NCBI GenBank assembly: GCA_043808585.1 | Contig: JAZDES010000124.1 | Span: 1 to 23,029, forward strand | Source of the DNA: CAYVMN01 sp043808585 | GTDB taxonomy: Bacteria > Desulfobacterota > DSM-4660 > Desulfatiglandales > Desulfatiglandaceae | Reading direction: 5' to 3' | Length of the DNA stretch: 23,029 nucleotides | Shown: positions 1-8,414 of the stretch, in pieces | Layout: each line of letters begins with the position of its first letter | Position numbering within the stretch: the stretch's first letter is position 1 | Notes under the pieces: generated by a model | What the model saw: only the letters and a program-made list of their open reading frames with translations | What the model was told of the DNA's origin: nothing | The model's database searches: none | Made by a program: the position numbers and the translations under genes

Positions 1-232
1 TCATGATCATCATTCGGCTGTACATTGCTCGAATTTCGGGAAGCCCATCCACCAATGTGTCGCACCAACGCATGGCGATGACGATACTGCTATTGCATTC
101 TGCAAGGAGGTCTGACGGCCTGTTACATCCCCTTGGTGTAAGCGCGTTTAAACGATCCGCTGAAGCGATCCCCAAAAGATCCACTCCGTGATCAAGGGCG
201 GCTTGCTTTATTTCCTTTGTAAATTCTTCCAT
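1..232 (-). CDS. Epoxyqueuosine reductase-like iron-sulfur protein, N-terminal part only
   Basis: An open frame starts at ATG 232 and runs off the left edge, giving 77 residues. A strong ribosome binding site (GGAGGAAGGAG on the minus strand, about 237-250) precedes the ATG by a few bases, which fixes the start. The protein begins MEEFTKEIKQAALDHGVDLL and continues with a GIAS segment and an SIVIAMR segment. This is the usual opening of the QueG-like family of 4Fe-4S and cobalamin-related reductases, where an N-terminal helix leads into a strand ending in G-hydrophobic-A/T and then a 'hydrophobic-xx-A-M/L-x' strand. The cluster-binding cysteines would lie in the missing part. Assignment to true queuosine synthesis versus one of the many QueG-like paralogues in anaerobes cannot be made from this fragment. 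The reading frame is secure; the family is moderately secure. Confidence 0.6.
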   Translation of the reverse strand, partial: MEEFTKEIKQAALDHGVDLLGIASADRLNALTPRGCNRPSDLLAECNSSIVIAMRWCDTLVDGLPEIRAMYSRMMIM

Positions 233-749
233 GACTTATCTCCTTCCTCCTTTGAGTTGTGTAATAACCACATCAGAGAGCACCGTCCTTTCGCAGATAA
301 CGCTTTCTATGGGGATTCCAATGGGGGGTCGGGCCGAGCTACCCTTTTAGTATTAGAGATCAGCCGCAAAAATACCATTATTCAAGCCCTATAATGAACT
401 TTTGGGTCGCGAAAAGAACATTATTGACAATAATAACCAATGGCAAGAGCAAAAAGATACTATATCCCAGTGAAGACAGGGCATGCCCCGGTCAAATGGG
501 CAACGATCCTTTTACCGCTCACATGCCCTTGTACGAGAACATTTTGGTGATGCGAGCTACCGCTAACTCCTTGTCGATTTCGACGCCGAATGGGCTAGGA
601 TGAGAACGGATGATGTATTGACTTTCTTGCATGAAAAAGAAACAATATCCCCGATAAGCTTTTGAAATGTCGACTTTAGTTTCAGCAAAAGGCGGTTTTG
701 AACCTCGCCCCCTTTTCCAAAGGGTTTACCCCTTGCCGGGAGGTAACTC
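233..749. other. Intergenic region with possible gene debris
   Basis: 517 bp between two divergent genes with no convincing intact gene. Two short stretches look like decayed coding sequence. From ATG 440 a frame opens MARAKRYYIP, which resembles the start of IS200/Y1-type transposases common in this group of bacteria, but the similarity ends there and the frame stops by about 540. In another frame, 483-665 reads an acidic peptide (including LLVDFDAEWARMRTDDV) interrupted by TAA at 564-566. Neither continues. The last 130 bp holds the promoter candidate for the downstream oxidoreductase. No tRNA and no strong terminator hairpin is visible. Confidence 0.4.
618..646 (+). promoter_or_regulatory. 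Candidate sigma70-type promoter for the GMC oxidoreductase
   Basis: TTGACT (618-623), a 17 bp spacer, then AACAAT (641-646). The -35 box matches consensus at 5 of 6 positions and the -10 at 4 of 6. It would give a leader of about 95 nt before ATG 750. Based on sequence only. Confidence 0.4.
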
Positions 750-2072
750 ATGCCTAGAGAACTAAAGACCGAATTCGTGATTGTAGGCTCAGGGCCTGGA
801 GGCGCCACAGTGGCTCGAGAACTCAGCCGGAAGGGCAAGCGGGTCGTTATATGTGAGGCGGGAAAATACCATAAGCGATTTGGCTACACCCCTTTTCTCC
901 TCAATATGATGGATGGCATGGGGCTGACCTTCTCAAAAGAGGGGACATGGGTCATTCGCCCAAAGACCGCCGGCGGGGCCTCAGTGGTATTTTGCGGTAC
1001 CGCGTTCAGGCCTCCTGCCTGGCTCAAGGAGAGGTACCGTATCGATTTGGAGGCAGAGCTGGAAGAGCTTTACAGGGAAATTCCTATTAGGCCCCTGCCC
1101 GATCACCTGATAGGTCCCGCGGCCAGAAAGATCATGCGGTCCGCCCAGGATATCGGGCTGGACTGGAAGCCCCTTGATAAATGGATACGACCGGACAAAT
1201 GCAGGCCTGATTGCGGCAAGTGTTCACTCGGATGCAGTAGGGAGGGCGCCAAATGGACAGCACGCGAGTACCTGGAGGAGGCCAGACAGAACGGTGCCAG
1301 GCTTTTGCTTGAGACCAAGGTCGATCGGGTCCTGACCGAGGCCGGCAAGGCAGTGGGCGCGAGGGCCAGGGGGCCTAAAGGCTGGGTAGATATTATGGCC
1401 GATACTGTGGTTCTCTCAGCAGGAGGGCAAGGAACTCCTCCCATCTTGCAGCGCTCAGGCATCTATGATGCAGGTCAGGGCTTTTTTGTAGATCCCTTGT
1501 TGTTTGTTTCGGGTGCCTACGACAGGCAGGGTTCTATCTATGACATCTCGATGACGGCGGGCGTAAATTTGGCCGAAGACGGGATCGTTATGACCGATTA
1601 CGGCGTTCCCCCCATGATGTTTTCTGCGCTGTTGGCCTATTCAGGGGTCAGAGGTCTTCTTTCCCTTCCCGAGGTCATGAATGTGAAAAAGGCCCTGACA
1701 ATTATGATCAAAGTCAGGGACGGTCTCGGGGGCAGGGTTAATTTGGACAAGTCATTCTCAAAGCCCATAGACTACGAAACATGGTGGAAGCTCGACAAGG
1801 GGGCCGTCCTTGCTGAAAACATCCTTTTAGAGGCCGGAGTCAGGAGGGAAAAGATAATAAAGACAGGGGTAGTTGCATCCCATCCGGGCGGCACGGTCAG
1901 GATCGGCAACCTTCTGGACAAGGACTGTCAGACACCGATCAAGAACTGCTACTGCCTGGATACGACCATCATCCCGGAGGCCTGGGGATTGCCTCCCACG
2001 GTAACGGTTGTCGCCATGGGAAAACGCCTTTCCAAGCACCTTTGCAAAATCAACCCCCCTGGCACCCCGTGA
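750..2072 (+). CDS. GMC-family FAD-dependent oxidoreductase
   Basis: 440 residues. The N-terminus holds a Rossmann FAD-binding motif, GSGPGG at 13-18, with the ribose-binding Glu36 in VICEAG. The C-terminal GMC domain is marked by HPGGTVRIG around His378, the usual catalytic His region, and by LDTTIIPEAWGLPPT near 403-417, the second FAD contact. A cysteine group lies at 151, 155, 158 and 162 (CX3CX2CX3C), in the region where some GMC enzymes of anaerobes carry a C..CG.C..GC element. GMC enzymes oxidise alcohols, sugars or sterols, or act as dehydrogenases with a partner carrier. The substrate cannot be read from this sequence. At 440 residues it is shorter than classical GMC oxidases (about 530-600), so the substrate domain is reduced. 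The start is supported by GGGAGG at 738-743, six bases before the ATG. It stands alone, with its own promoter candidate and no co-directional partner close by. Confidence 0.88.
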   Translation: MPRELKTEFVIVGSGPGGATVARELSRKGKRVVICEAGKYHKRFGYTPFLLNMMDGMGLTFSKEGTWVIRPKTAGGASVVFCGTAFRPPAWLKERYRIDLEAELEELYREIPIRPLPDHLIGPAARKIMRSAQDIGLDWKPLDKWIRPDKCRPDCGKCSLGCSREGAKWTAREYLEEARQNGARLLLETKVDRVLTEAGKAVGARARGPKGWVDIMADTVVLSAGGQGTPPILQRSGIYDAGQGFFVDPLLFVSGAYDRQGSIYDISMTAGVNLAEDGIVMTDYGVPPMMFSALLAYSGVRGLLSLPEVMNVKKALTIMIKVRDGLGGRVNLDKSFSKPIDYETWWKLDKGAVLAENILLEAGVRREKIIKTGVVASHPGGTVRIGNLLDKDCQTPIKNCYCLDTTIIPEAWGLPPTVTVVAMGKRLSKHLCKINPPGTP

Positions 2073-2165
2073 CGTTGAACAAACGGGGCAGCAGCGGTTT
2101 GTTTTGTTACTAAACGGGCAATTTGTCCTATGTCAAGGGCTGACCCCATTCGTGCATGTCTTTAC

Positions 2166-2194
2166 TTGACTTTCAGCATGATTATTTCTAGTAT
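2166..2194 (+). promoter_or_regulatory. Sigma70-type promoter for glyQS
   Basis: TTGACT (2166-2171), an exact 17 bp spacer, then TAGTAT (2189-2194). This predicts a start near 2201 and a leader of about 100 nt before glyQ. I looked for a T-box leader and saw no convincing T-box sequence or terminator hairpin in that leader. Confidence 0.5.
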
Positions 2195-2303
2195 CCCGTC
2201 AGCCGTGGTTTTTCTCATCGGCTTTTTCTTTTGATTAACCTGGAATCGCTTTTGGCTTTCGAATCCTCACAGTCGCGTCAGGAAATATGAAGGCGAGGGT
2301 TTT

Positions 2304-3173
2304 ATGAATTTTCAGGAACTGATTATGGCCTTGGAGAGATTTTGGGCCGATAATGGCTGCCTAATCCAGCAGCCTTATGACCTGGAGGTAGGTGCAGGGA
2401 CCTTCAATCCCGCCACCCTTTTAAGGGTATTGGGCCCTGAACCATGGTCAGTCGCATATGTAGAGCCGTCGAGGCGCCCAACGGACGGCCGATACGGCGA
2501 TAACCCCAATCGCCTGGGGCATTACTATCAGTACCAGGTGATAATAAAGCCCTCACCGCTTGAAATACAGGATATCTATCTTGACAGCCTGAAGGCCCTC
2601 GGCATCGATCCCCTTGATCACGACATCCGGTTTGTTGAGGACGATTGGGAATCCCCCACCCTTGGTGCCTCGGGGCTTGGCTGGGAGGTCTGGCTGGATG
2701 GCATGGAGATCACGCAGTTTACCTATTTTCAACAGGCAGGGAGCATCAGGCTGGATCCTATTTCAGTGGAGATAACGTATGGGCTGGAAAGGATCGCCAT
2801 GTATCTGCAGGGGAAGGAAAATGTCTTCGATCTCTTGTGGAATGAGGGAATCACTTACGGGGACGTGCATAAGAAGGGGGAGTGGGAGCTTTCCACCTAT
2901 AATTTTGAGCTTGCCGATGTGGAGATGCTCTTTAAGGCATTTGATCTCTATGAGCAGGAGGCGAAAAGGGTCAGCGGAAAGGGGCTAGTCCTTCCGGCCT
3001 ATGATTATTGCCTGAAGTGTTCGCACATCTTCAATATCACGGATGCCAGGGGAGCGATAAGCGTAAGCGAAAGGACCCATTATATTGACCGCATCAGGAA
3101 TCTGGCCCGCCTCGCCTCCAAGAATTATCTTGCCCAGCGGGAAGAGATGGGTTATCCGCTTATGAGGAAATGA
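2304..3173 (+). CDS. glyQ: Glycyl-tRNA synthetase alpha subunit
   Basis: 289 residues, close to the normal length of the bacterial alpha chain (about 290-300). It opens MNFQELIMALERFWADNGC and carries the family hallmarks QQPYDLEVGAGTFNPAT (about 22-38), YVEPSRRPTDGRYG (about 52-65), and the class II catalytic-core segment with EVWLDGMEITQFTYFQQ. The alpha subunit holds the active site that makes glycyl-adenylate and charges tRNA-Gly, in the cytoplasm, as an alpha2-beta2 complex with GlyS. Its partner glyS follows after 53 bp in the same direction, so this is the standard two-gene operon. The start has a weak purine-rich site (GGCGAGGG) just upstream. Identification is secure. Confidence 0.97.
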   Translation: MNFQELIMALERFWADNGCLIQQPYDLEVGAGTFNPATLLRVLGPEPWSVAYVEPSRRPTDGRYGDNPNRLGHYYQYQVIIKPSPLEIQDIYLDSLKALGIDPLDHDIRFVEDDWESPTLGASGLGWEVWLDGMEITQFTYFQQAGSIRLDPISVEITYGLERIAMYLQGKENVFDLLWNEGITYGDVHKKGEWELSTYNFELADVEMLFKAFDLYEQEAKRVSGKGLVLPAYDYCLKCSHIFNITDARGAISVSERTHYIDRIRNLARLASKNYLAQREEMGYPLMRK

Positions 3174-3226
3174 GAGACGTTTCGCACTAAAGGGTTTTTT
3201 TGAACCGACAGGATTTGTAAAGGGAA

Positions 3227-5305
3227 ATGGCTGCAGAACTGGTCTTAGAGATTGGAACGGAGGAGATCCCTTCCGGGTACCTGGAGAAGGGGTTACTGGA
3301 ACTGAAGCGGCTTGCAGAGGCCTCTTTAAAAGAAGGACGCATTGAAGTGGCCGATGGCCTATATACCTGTGGAACACCTAGAAGGCTGGTGTTGGTAGGC
3401 AGGGGGATCTCGGAAAGGCAGAAAGCCCTCGTCCAGGAGGTTACCGGGCCACCGAAAAGTGTTGCCTTTGATGATCAAGGGAAGCCCACAAAGGCGGCCC
3501 TAGGGTTTGCAGAGAGGCAGGGCGTATCGGTCAAGGACCTAGAACTCCTTGAGACCCCCAAAGGGGAGTATGTCTATATCAAGAGGGAGTTGCCAGGGAG
3601 GCCAACCATGGATGTCCTGGCAGAGTCATTTCCGAAACTCATCGCCGATATCCCTTGGCCCAAGTCCATGCGTTGGGCGGACGTGGGCTTCCCGTTTGTC
3701 AGGCCCATTCATTGGGTATTATGTCTCTTGAACGGTCAGGTGGTTCCCTTCATGGTAGCCGGGGTAAAGAGCGGCAATACCACGAGGGGGCATCGGTTTA
3801 TGGCGCCAGGGGTTATCGAGGTTACGGACGTGCGGGATTACTTCCTCAAGCTGGAAATGGCCTTTGTGATAGTGGATCAGGAAGAGAGACGTAGGGCCGT
3901 TGAGAGGGTGGCCAAGGAGGCGGCCGCCACTGTTAATGGAGTCCTTAGCCAGGACCCTGACTTGGTAACAACGGTCGCCAACCTGGTCGAATATCCTTCT
4001 GCTGTGAGTGGGAGCTTTGATGGGTCTTTTCTGGCACTCCCCGCCCCGGTCTTGATCACGGCCATGAAAGAACACCAGAAGTATTTTGCGGTTTACGGTG
4101 GGAAAGGTCAATTGATGCCCAGTTTTGTGGCGGTGAACAATACCGTTGCAAGGGACGAATCGATTGTTCAGAAGGGACATGAGCGGGTATTGCGCGCCAG
4201 ACTATCTGACGCGGATTTCTTTTTCAAAGAGGACCGAAAAAGGCCCCTCATGGATCGACTCGAGGACCTGAAGGGGGTTATCTATCATGCCCAACTGGGG
4301 ACCTCGTTTGCCAAGGTTGATCGTTTCACCCGACTGGCTGAATATCTGGCCCAGATGGCCCTTCCAGAAAAGGTGGACAGCGTGAGGCTTACGGCAAGGC
4401 TGTGCAAATGCGACCTTGTTACCCAGTTGGTAACGGAGTTTCCGACACTGCAGGGGGTCATGGGGAGGGAATATGCCAGGATGGAGGCGTACCCTGAAGA
4501 GGTCTGCCTAGGGATATATGATCACTATCTTCCCCTACGGTCGGGAGACCGACTCCCTACATCTGAAATAGGGGCGATAGTGGGGCTCGCAGACCGAATG
4601 GATACCATAGCCGGGTGCTTTGCGATCGGCCTTGAGCCCTCCGGGAGCGCGGACCCCTTTGCCCTCCGCAGGCACGCCCTTGCTGTGATCAGGATAATTG
4701 AGGATATGGGATGGGACCTACCGTTATTCCAGTTCATCCAGAAGTCCCTTTCGGTCTTATCCGAGGAGGTGGAGCTGGATAGCGGCGAGGTTTTTATCAG
4801 GGTGGCGGACTTTTTCAGAGAACGTTACAAGAACATGATGTTGGGGGCAGGGTATGAGTCTGATCTGATTGAGGCAGTTATCTCGACGGGGCTCGATAGG
4901 ATCAATCGGCTTCACGAGAGGATCGATCAGCTCAATCGATTTGCCTCCGAATCGGGGGAATTCCAAGAACTGGCCACGACCTTTAAAAGGGTCAGCAACA
5001 TCCTGAAGAAAGAGGAAGCCCTGTTGGACGTGAGCTCAGACTTGTTTCGAGAGGAATGCGAGTTCGCCCTGTGGGAGACCTATCAGTCCCTGAAGGGAGA
5101 CGTGCACGAGTGCCTGGAGAGGGGAGCCTATTATGAGGCGCTGGAGATCATGGCTGGTCTCAGGAGGCCGGTGGATCTATTTTTTGACGGCGTAGAGGTT
5201 CTCACCAAGGATGACAGGGCACTGAGAGAAAACAGGGTGGGGATATTACAGCATGTGGCCGGCCTTTTTTTGAGCGTGGCAGACCTCTCTAAGCTTTCCA
5301 TATAG
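3227..5305 (+). CDS. glyS: Glycyl-tRNA synthetase beta subunit
   Basis: 692 residues, the typical size of the beta chain. The N-terminus LVLEIGTEEIPSGYLEKGL, the internal PWPKSMRW (about 143-150), and the conserved MKEHQKYFAV segment (about 279-288) are family signatures. The C-terminal helical region belongs to the anticodon-binding part. The beta subunit recognises tRNA-Gly and is needed for charging by the alpha subunit. ATG 3227 has a purine-rich site (AAAGGGAA) directly upstream. It is downstream of glyQ and presumably co-transcribed. No classic terminator follows; the palindromic repeat at 5392-5528 lies between it and the convergent mltA and could serve that purpose. No frame defects were seen. 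Confidence 0.97.
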   Translation: MAAELVLEIGTEEIPSGYLEKGLLELKRLAEASLKEGRIEVADGLYTCGTPRRLVLVGRGISERQKALVQEVTGPPKSVAFDDQGKPTKAALGFAERQGVSVKDLELLETPKGEYVYIKRELPGRPTMDVLAESFPKLIADIPWPKSMRWADVGFPFVRPIHWVLCLLNGQVVPFMVAGVKSGNTTRGHRFMAPGVIEVTDVRDYFLKLEMAFVIVDQEERRRAVERVAKEAAATVNGVLSQDPDLVTTVANLVEYPSAVSGSFDGSFLALPAPVLITAMKEHQKYFAVYGGKGQLMPSFVAVNNTVARDESIVQKGHERVLRARLSDADFFFKEDRKRPLMDRLEDLKGVIYHAQLGTSFAKVDRFTRLAEYLAQMALPEKVDSVRLTARLCKCDLVTQLVTEFPTLQGVMGREYARMEAYPEEVCLGIYDHYLPLRSGDRLPTSEIGAIVGLADRMDTIAGCFAIGLEPSGSADPFALRRHALAVIRIIEDMGWDLPLFQFIQKSLSVLSEEVELDSGEVFIRVADFFRERYKNMMLGAGYESDLIEAVISTGLDRINRLHERIDQLNRFASESGEFQELATTFKRVSNILKKEEALLDVSSDLFREECEFALWETYQSLKGDVHECLERGAYYEALEIMAGLRRPVDLFFDGVEVLTKDDRALRENRVGILQHVAGLFLSVADLSKLSI

Positions 5306-5391
5306 GGCGAGCCAACTCAACCACCAGCTCAAGGGGCAATGGCCTGACAATTTTCAGCCTGAATGCGCCTTGTATGAGGGACATGAAGTTT

Positions 5392-5528
5392 GATGGTTTC
5401 GTAAAAAGTCCCCAAGACCGTCACCCCCGCCAAAGCGGGGGTCCAGTCCCGCCAAAGCGGGATTACTGGATTCCCGCCTTCGCGGGAATGACGAAAACGG
5501 GTCATTTCGGACTTTTTGCGAGATTGTC
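5392..5528. repeat. Palindromic repeat element, copy 1 (three internal hairpins)
   Basis: 137 bp bounded by imperfect 20 bp inverted termini: 5392-5411 (containing CGTAAAAAGTCC) and 5509-5528 (GGACTTTTTGCG...), matching at 15 of 20. All five mismatches are transitions, which would leave G-U pairs in RNA. Inside are three short hairpins of the type CCCGC-NNNN-GCGGG. A second copy in the opposite orientation lies at 11370-11507, so this is a dispersed family. It sits between the convergent ends of glyS and mltA and may act as a bidirectional terminator or mRNA stabiliser. Confidence 0.85.
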
Positions 5529-5578
5529 AAGTCTGGAGTGACTAAGACCTGAAGCGGGCTAAATTCTGCCTATTTTGG

Positions 5579-6784
5579 CTAGGGTTTCTTGATTAGTATG
5601 TATAACTCCCCTTCATGTCTCAGATGCCCTGCGGCGATTTCGGCATATGGGCCGCTCCCCAAAAAAAGATCCGCCCTGCCTGCCCCTTTGATTGCCCCCC
5701 CTGAGTCCTGATTTAAGGCGAAACGTGAAAATGGGGTCCAACCGGTGATACGGCCAGTGTGATCGATTACGGGTTTTTGGCAGGATATAAAGGCCAAGGC
5801 GCCTTTCGGAAAAAGGCTTGAGTCCAGGGCCAGGGATCTCCCAGGCGTAACCGGAATATTGATGCTGCCCAAGGGACCATTATCAAGGACATGAAAAAAG
5901 ACGTAGGAGGGATTGTGGTTTAGGATCTCTTTTACCTGCCGGGGATTGGCGGCGAGATACCTGCGAATGGCCTGCATGGAGAGTTCTTCCTTTGTCAGGT
6001 AGCCCATGTTGAGCATATAGCCCCCAATACTGCGATACGGCAGACCGTTGGAGGCGATGTAGCCGACCGACATGGAGTCTCCATTGGCCAGGAGCAACCG
6101 CCCCGAACCCTGTATCTGAAGAAAGGTGACGTCCACGGGGTCCTTTAGCCAGGCGATCTCCAGGCCGCGTCCTTTCAATACCTCTTCGACCTCTATCTGG
6201 TATCTGGAATAGTAAGGAAGGACCTGTTTGCCATCGATCCTGGCGATGATCTTCTGGCCACCAAGATCTTTTCCGAAGGGAGAAAGATCAATTTCCGTTA
6301 GATCGTCTGGTCTTCTGTATATGGGATATTTGAAGCAATCATCAGGCGTCAGCCTGGCATCAAAGACCGGTTCGAAGTACCCGGTGAAGAGGACTTTGGA
6401 ATTTCCCACCCGGCCGGCAGCCCGGTAGATCTTGAAACGCGATCTCAGATCTTTGTTCAACCGGTCAAGGTCATGGCCTCCTGTGATAAGCTCCAAGAAG
6501 GCTTGCTGGGATTTCTTTACCTGCAGAGAGCTAAACCTGTCAGGCCCGTAAATGAAGATCTTTTCAGGGTCGAGCCGATTTAGATACTCAATGTTTCTTT
6601 TTATGGCCAGGACCAGTGAGTCCAGTTGAATATCATCCCGAAAGGTGGGATAGAAAAACTCGACCGGCACGAGGGCCTCTTCCGGGCCTTTTGGCTCTTT
6701 TTTTAGGGCTGGGTAGCAGCTGGAAAGACATATGACGCTCAAAAAGGCGAGAAATTTGAATGAAATCCTTCCGACGTTCGACAT
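5579..6784 (-). CDS. mltA: Membrane-bound lytic murein transglycosylase A (lipoprotein)
   Basis: 401 residues from ATG 6784. A lipoprotein signal is clear: a hydrophobic stretch at 9-19 and a lipobox LSSC with the acylated Cys23. The mature part has the MltA domain marks GYFEP (about 135-139), DVTFLQIQGSGRL (about 218-230), and the C-terminal 3D domain with QDSGGAIKG (359-367) and RADLFLG (370-376), where the catalytic Asp of the family lies. MltA cleaves the MurNAc-GlcNAc bond of peptidoglycan, forming 1,6-anhydro ends, and is anchored in the outer membrane facing the periplasm. An in-frame TTG at 6805 could add seven residues. I prefer ATG 6784 because it gives a normal signal peptide, though neither start has a good ribosome binding site. 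It is convergent with glyS and divergent from lpxC. Confidence 0.93.
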   Translation of the reverse strand: MSNVGRISFKFLAFLSVICLSSCYPALKKEPKGPEEALVPVEFFYPTFRDDIQLDSLVLAIKRNIEYLNRLDPEKIFIYGPDRFSSLQVKKSQQAFLELITGGHDLDRLNKDLRSRFKIYRAAGRVGNSKVLFTGYFEPVFDARLTPDDCFKYPIYRRPDDLTEIDLSPFGKDLGGQKIIARIDGKQVLPYYSRYQIEVEEVLKGRGLEIAWLKDPVDVTFLQIQGSGRLLLANGDSMSVGYIASNGLPYRSIGGYMLNMGYLTKEELSMQAIRRYLAANPRQVKEILNHNPSYVFFHVLDNGPLGSINIPVTPGRSLALDSSLFPKGALAFISCQKPVIDHTGRITGWTPFSRFALNQDSGGAIKGAGRADLFLGSGPYAEIAAGHLRHEGELYILIKKP

Positions 6785-6874
6785 GGTCGCTTCGATATTG
6801 GTCAATGGTGTCGTCTTATTTTGTCTTGGAAAACCACGTCCTGTGGGCGCGGATTCTCTGCTTCTTTCAGTTGG

Positions 6875-6903
6875 TTAATACTACAAAAGGCCTACTTTTT
6901 CAA
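6875..6903 (-). promoter_or_regulatory. Sigma70-type promoter for mltA
   Basis: Read on the minus strand: TTGAAA (6903-6898), a 17 bp spacer, then TATTAA (6880-6875). Matches are 5 of 6 and 4 of 6. The predicted start is near 6868, about 84 nt before ATG 6784. Confidence 0.45.
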
Positions 6904-7234
6904 GTATGGTGAAGAATGGTTGGGTGAAAGGGTTTTTTGCCGGTGTTGATTTTATGAATTAGTGGATGTGTTTTTTTTTACACAGTGCGGAGATCACAGA
7001 GGGATTTTGAGATTGGGGTTTGAGATTGCCATGGGGGTTTTGAGTCAACCAAATCAGCAGGATAGGGCTTCTGCACTCAATCCATTTCTCCATCAGCCAT
7101 TTGTTGGCATGCTATTTGCTGCCCCGTACGTCGACGTATAGCTAAATTCTAGATAAACGTTCACAGGTTCAATTAAGCAGACGACCTGGAACAGTGAACC
7201 TTTTTTAATTTCAGATAAGGGACAGGAGCAGATC
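6904..7234. other. Divergent mltA/lpxC intergenic region
   Basis: About 330 bp upstream of lpxC with no gene. It contains a T8 tract near 6969-6976, purine/T-rich low-complexity sequence, and a perfect 12 bp palindrome TACGTCGACGTA at 7126-7137. I could not find a well-spaced -35/-10 pair for lpxC. TTGCTG (7115-7120) is a possible -35, but the -10 candidates after it are poor. The lpxC ribosome binding site AGGAG is at 7224-7228. Confidence 0.4.
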
Positions 7235-8164
7235 GTGGATTACAAACAGCGCACGCTAAAGGATGAGGTTGGCTGTACGGGTATAGGGCTCCATACAGGT
7301 GAAAAGGTAGGGATAAATTTGAGACCTGCCCCGGCCAGTACCGGGGTGAGGTTTGTAAGGACTGACTTGGACGAACATCCGATGGTTGAGGCGCGGTTCG
7401 ATAATGTCTTTGACACCACTCTCGCAACGACCATCAGCTCAAACGGCTGTAAGGTGGCCACTATTGAACACCTAATGGCAGCCTTTTTTGGTCTTGGTAT
7501 TGATAATGCTGTTGTGGAGCTTGATGGCCCGGAAGTTCCTATTATGGACGGCAGTGCGGCCCCCTTTGTGTTCCTTATGAAGAGCGTTGGCATTAGGGAG
7601 CAAAAGGAACCAAAACGATTTATCCTCATCAAGAAGCCCTTTAAGGTTGACGACGGAAACCGCTCGGTTGCCATATATCCATCCAAAGAACTTAAGATCA
7701 CTTACATGATAGATTTCCAGCACCCCCTTTTGAGGAATCAGGAATATGAATTGACCTTTTCCGGAAGGGATTTTGCAAGAGAAATTAGCAGGGCCAGGAC
7801 TTTCGGGTTCCTCAGAGACGTCCAGACCCTAAAAGAAAACGGTCTTGCCAAGGGGGGATCCCTCGACAATGCGGTCGTTGTAGATGACTTCAGGATAATT
7901 AACGAAGATGGGCTCAGATTCAAGGACGAGTTTGTGAGGCATAAGATCCTGGATTTTATAGGTGATCTTTCGATTGTCGGGGCCCCAATAATCGGCCATT
8001 TTGTCGCCAAGAAGTCCGGCCATTATCTAAACCAATATATGTTGAGGGGTCTGATGGAGTCGAAAAAACATTGGAAGGAGGTGGCCTTTGAGACCCCTCA
8101 GGAATGTACTGAAAAGAGAGTAAAGATACCGGCCTTTGGTGCGTTAGACCCTTCTCCTGCCTAA
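7235..8164 (+). CDS. lpxC: UDP-3-O-acyl-N-acetylglucosamine deacetylase
   Basis: 309 residues from GTG 7235, with AGGAG six bases upstream. LpxC removes the acetyl group from UDP-3-O-acyl-GlcNAc, the committed step of lipid A synthesis, in the cytoplasm. The zinc ligands His79 (in TIEHLMAA), His236 and Asp240 (HKILD) are all present, as are the catalytic Glu78 and His263 (KKSGHYLNQ). VELDGPEVPIMDGSAAPF (about 94-111) is a family signature. Length is normal (about 305). Unlike in enterobacteria, it is not beside ftsZ. It is a single-gene unit closed by a strong terminator at 8196-8235, separate from the other LPS genes 3.5 kb downstream. Confidence 0.97.
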   Translation: MDYKQRTLKDEVGCTGIGLHTGEKVGINLRPAPASTGVRFVRTDLDEHPMVEARFDNVFDTTLATTISSNGCKVATIEHLMAAFFGLGIDNAVVELDGPEVPIMDGSAAPFVFLMKSVGIREQKEPKRFILIKKPFKVDDGNRSVAIYPSKELKITYMIDFQHPLLRNQEYELTFSGRDFAREISRARTFGFLRDVQTLKENGLAKGGSLDNAVVVDDFRIINEDGLRFKDEFVRHKILDFIGDLSIVGAPIIGHFVAKKSGHYLNQYMLRGLMESKKHWKEVAFETPQECTEKRVKIPAFGALDPSPA

Positions 8165-8195
8165 GATATCGATACAAGGTACAAAAACAAATTGA

Positions 8196-8235
8196 GGGGC
8201 ATTTCTCAGGTCGAACCTGAGGAGGTGCCCTTTTT
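8196..8235 (+). terminator. Rho-independent terminator after lpxC
   Basis: The outer stem GGGCA/TGCCC and the perfect inner stem CTCAGGT-CGA-ACCTGAG form a long hairpin, followed immediately by TTTTT at 8231-8235. It begins about 30 bp after the lpxC stop. Confidence 0.85.
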
Positions 8236-8314
8236 CCAAGGGCAATAAAGTTCCGGCGCTAGGATAGGTAGACCCGACCCGCAGACAGACGGGCACGCTA
8301 TTGACGATACAAAC

Positions 8315-8343
8315 TTGCATTTTGACGGCCTCTCACCTATTAT
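8315..8343 (+). promoter_or_regulatory. Candidate promoter for the DUF4390-kinase operon
   Basis: TTGCAT (8315-8320), a 17 bp spacer, then TATTAT (8338-8343). The -10 matches consensus at 5 of 6 and the -35 at only 3 of 6. It lies between the lpxC terminator and ATG 8415, where a promoter is required. Confidence 0.4.
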
Positions 8344-8414
8344 ATCCCATCACAAACTCTGCTATTAAGTCTGACTATGGACCATATGAAGTACCTTTCT
8401 ATAAGGAAAAACAT

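Noticed and set aside
563..838. 91-codon minus-strand open frame over the GMC gene start
   Set aside because: It overlaps the ribosome binding site and FAD motif of the oxidoreductase and has no recognisable features.
2195..2303. T-box leader for glyQS
   Set aside because: The leader is only about 100 nt, with no T-box sequence and no terminator/antiterminator pair.
8301..8414. Longer N-terminus of the DUF4390 protein from TTG 8301
   Set aside because: It would start upstream of the promoter candidate and place 38 residues ahead of a normal signal peptide.
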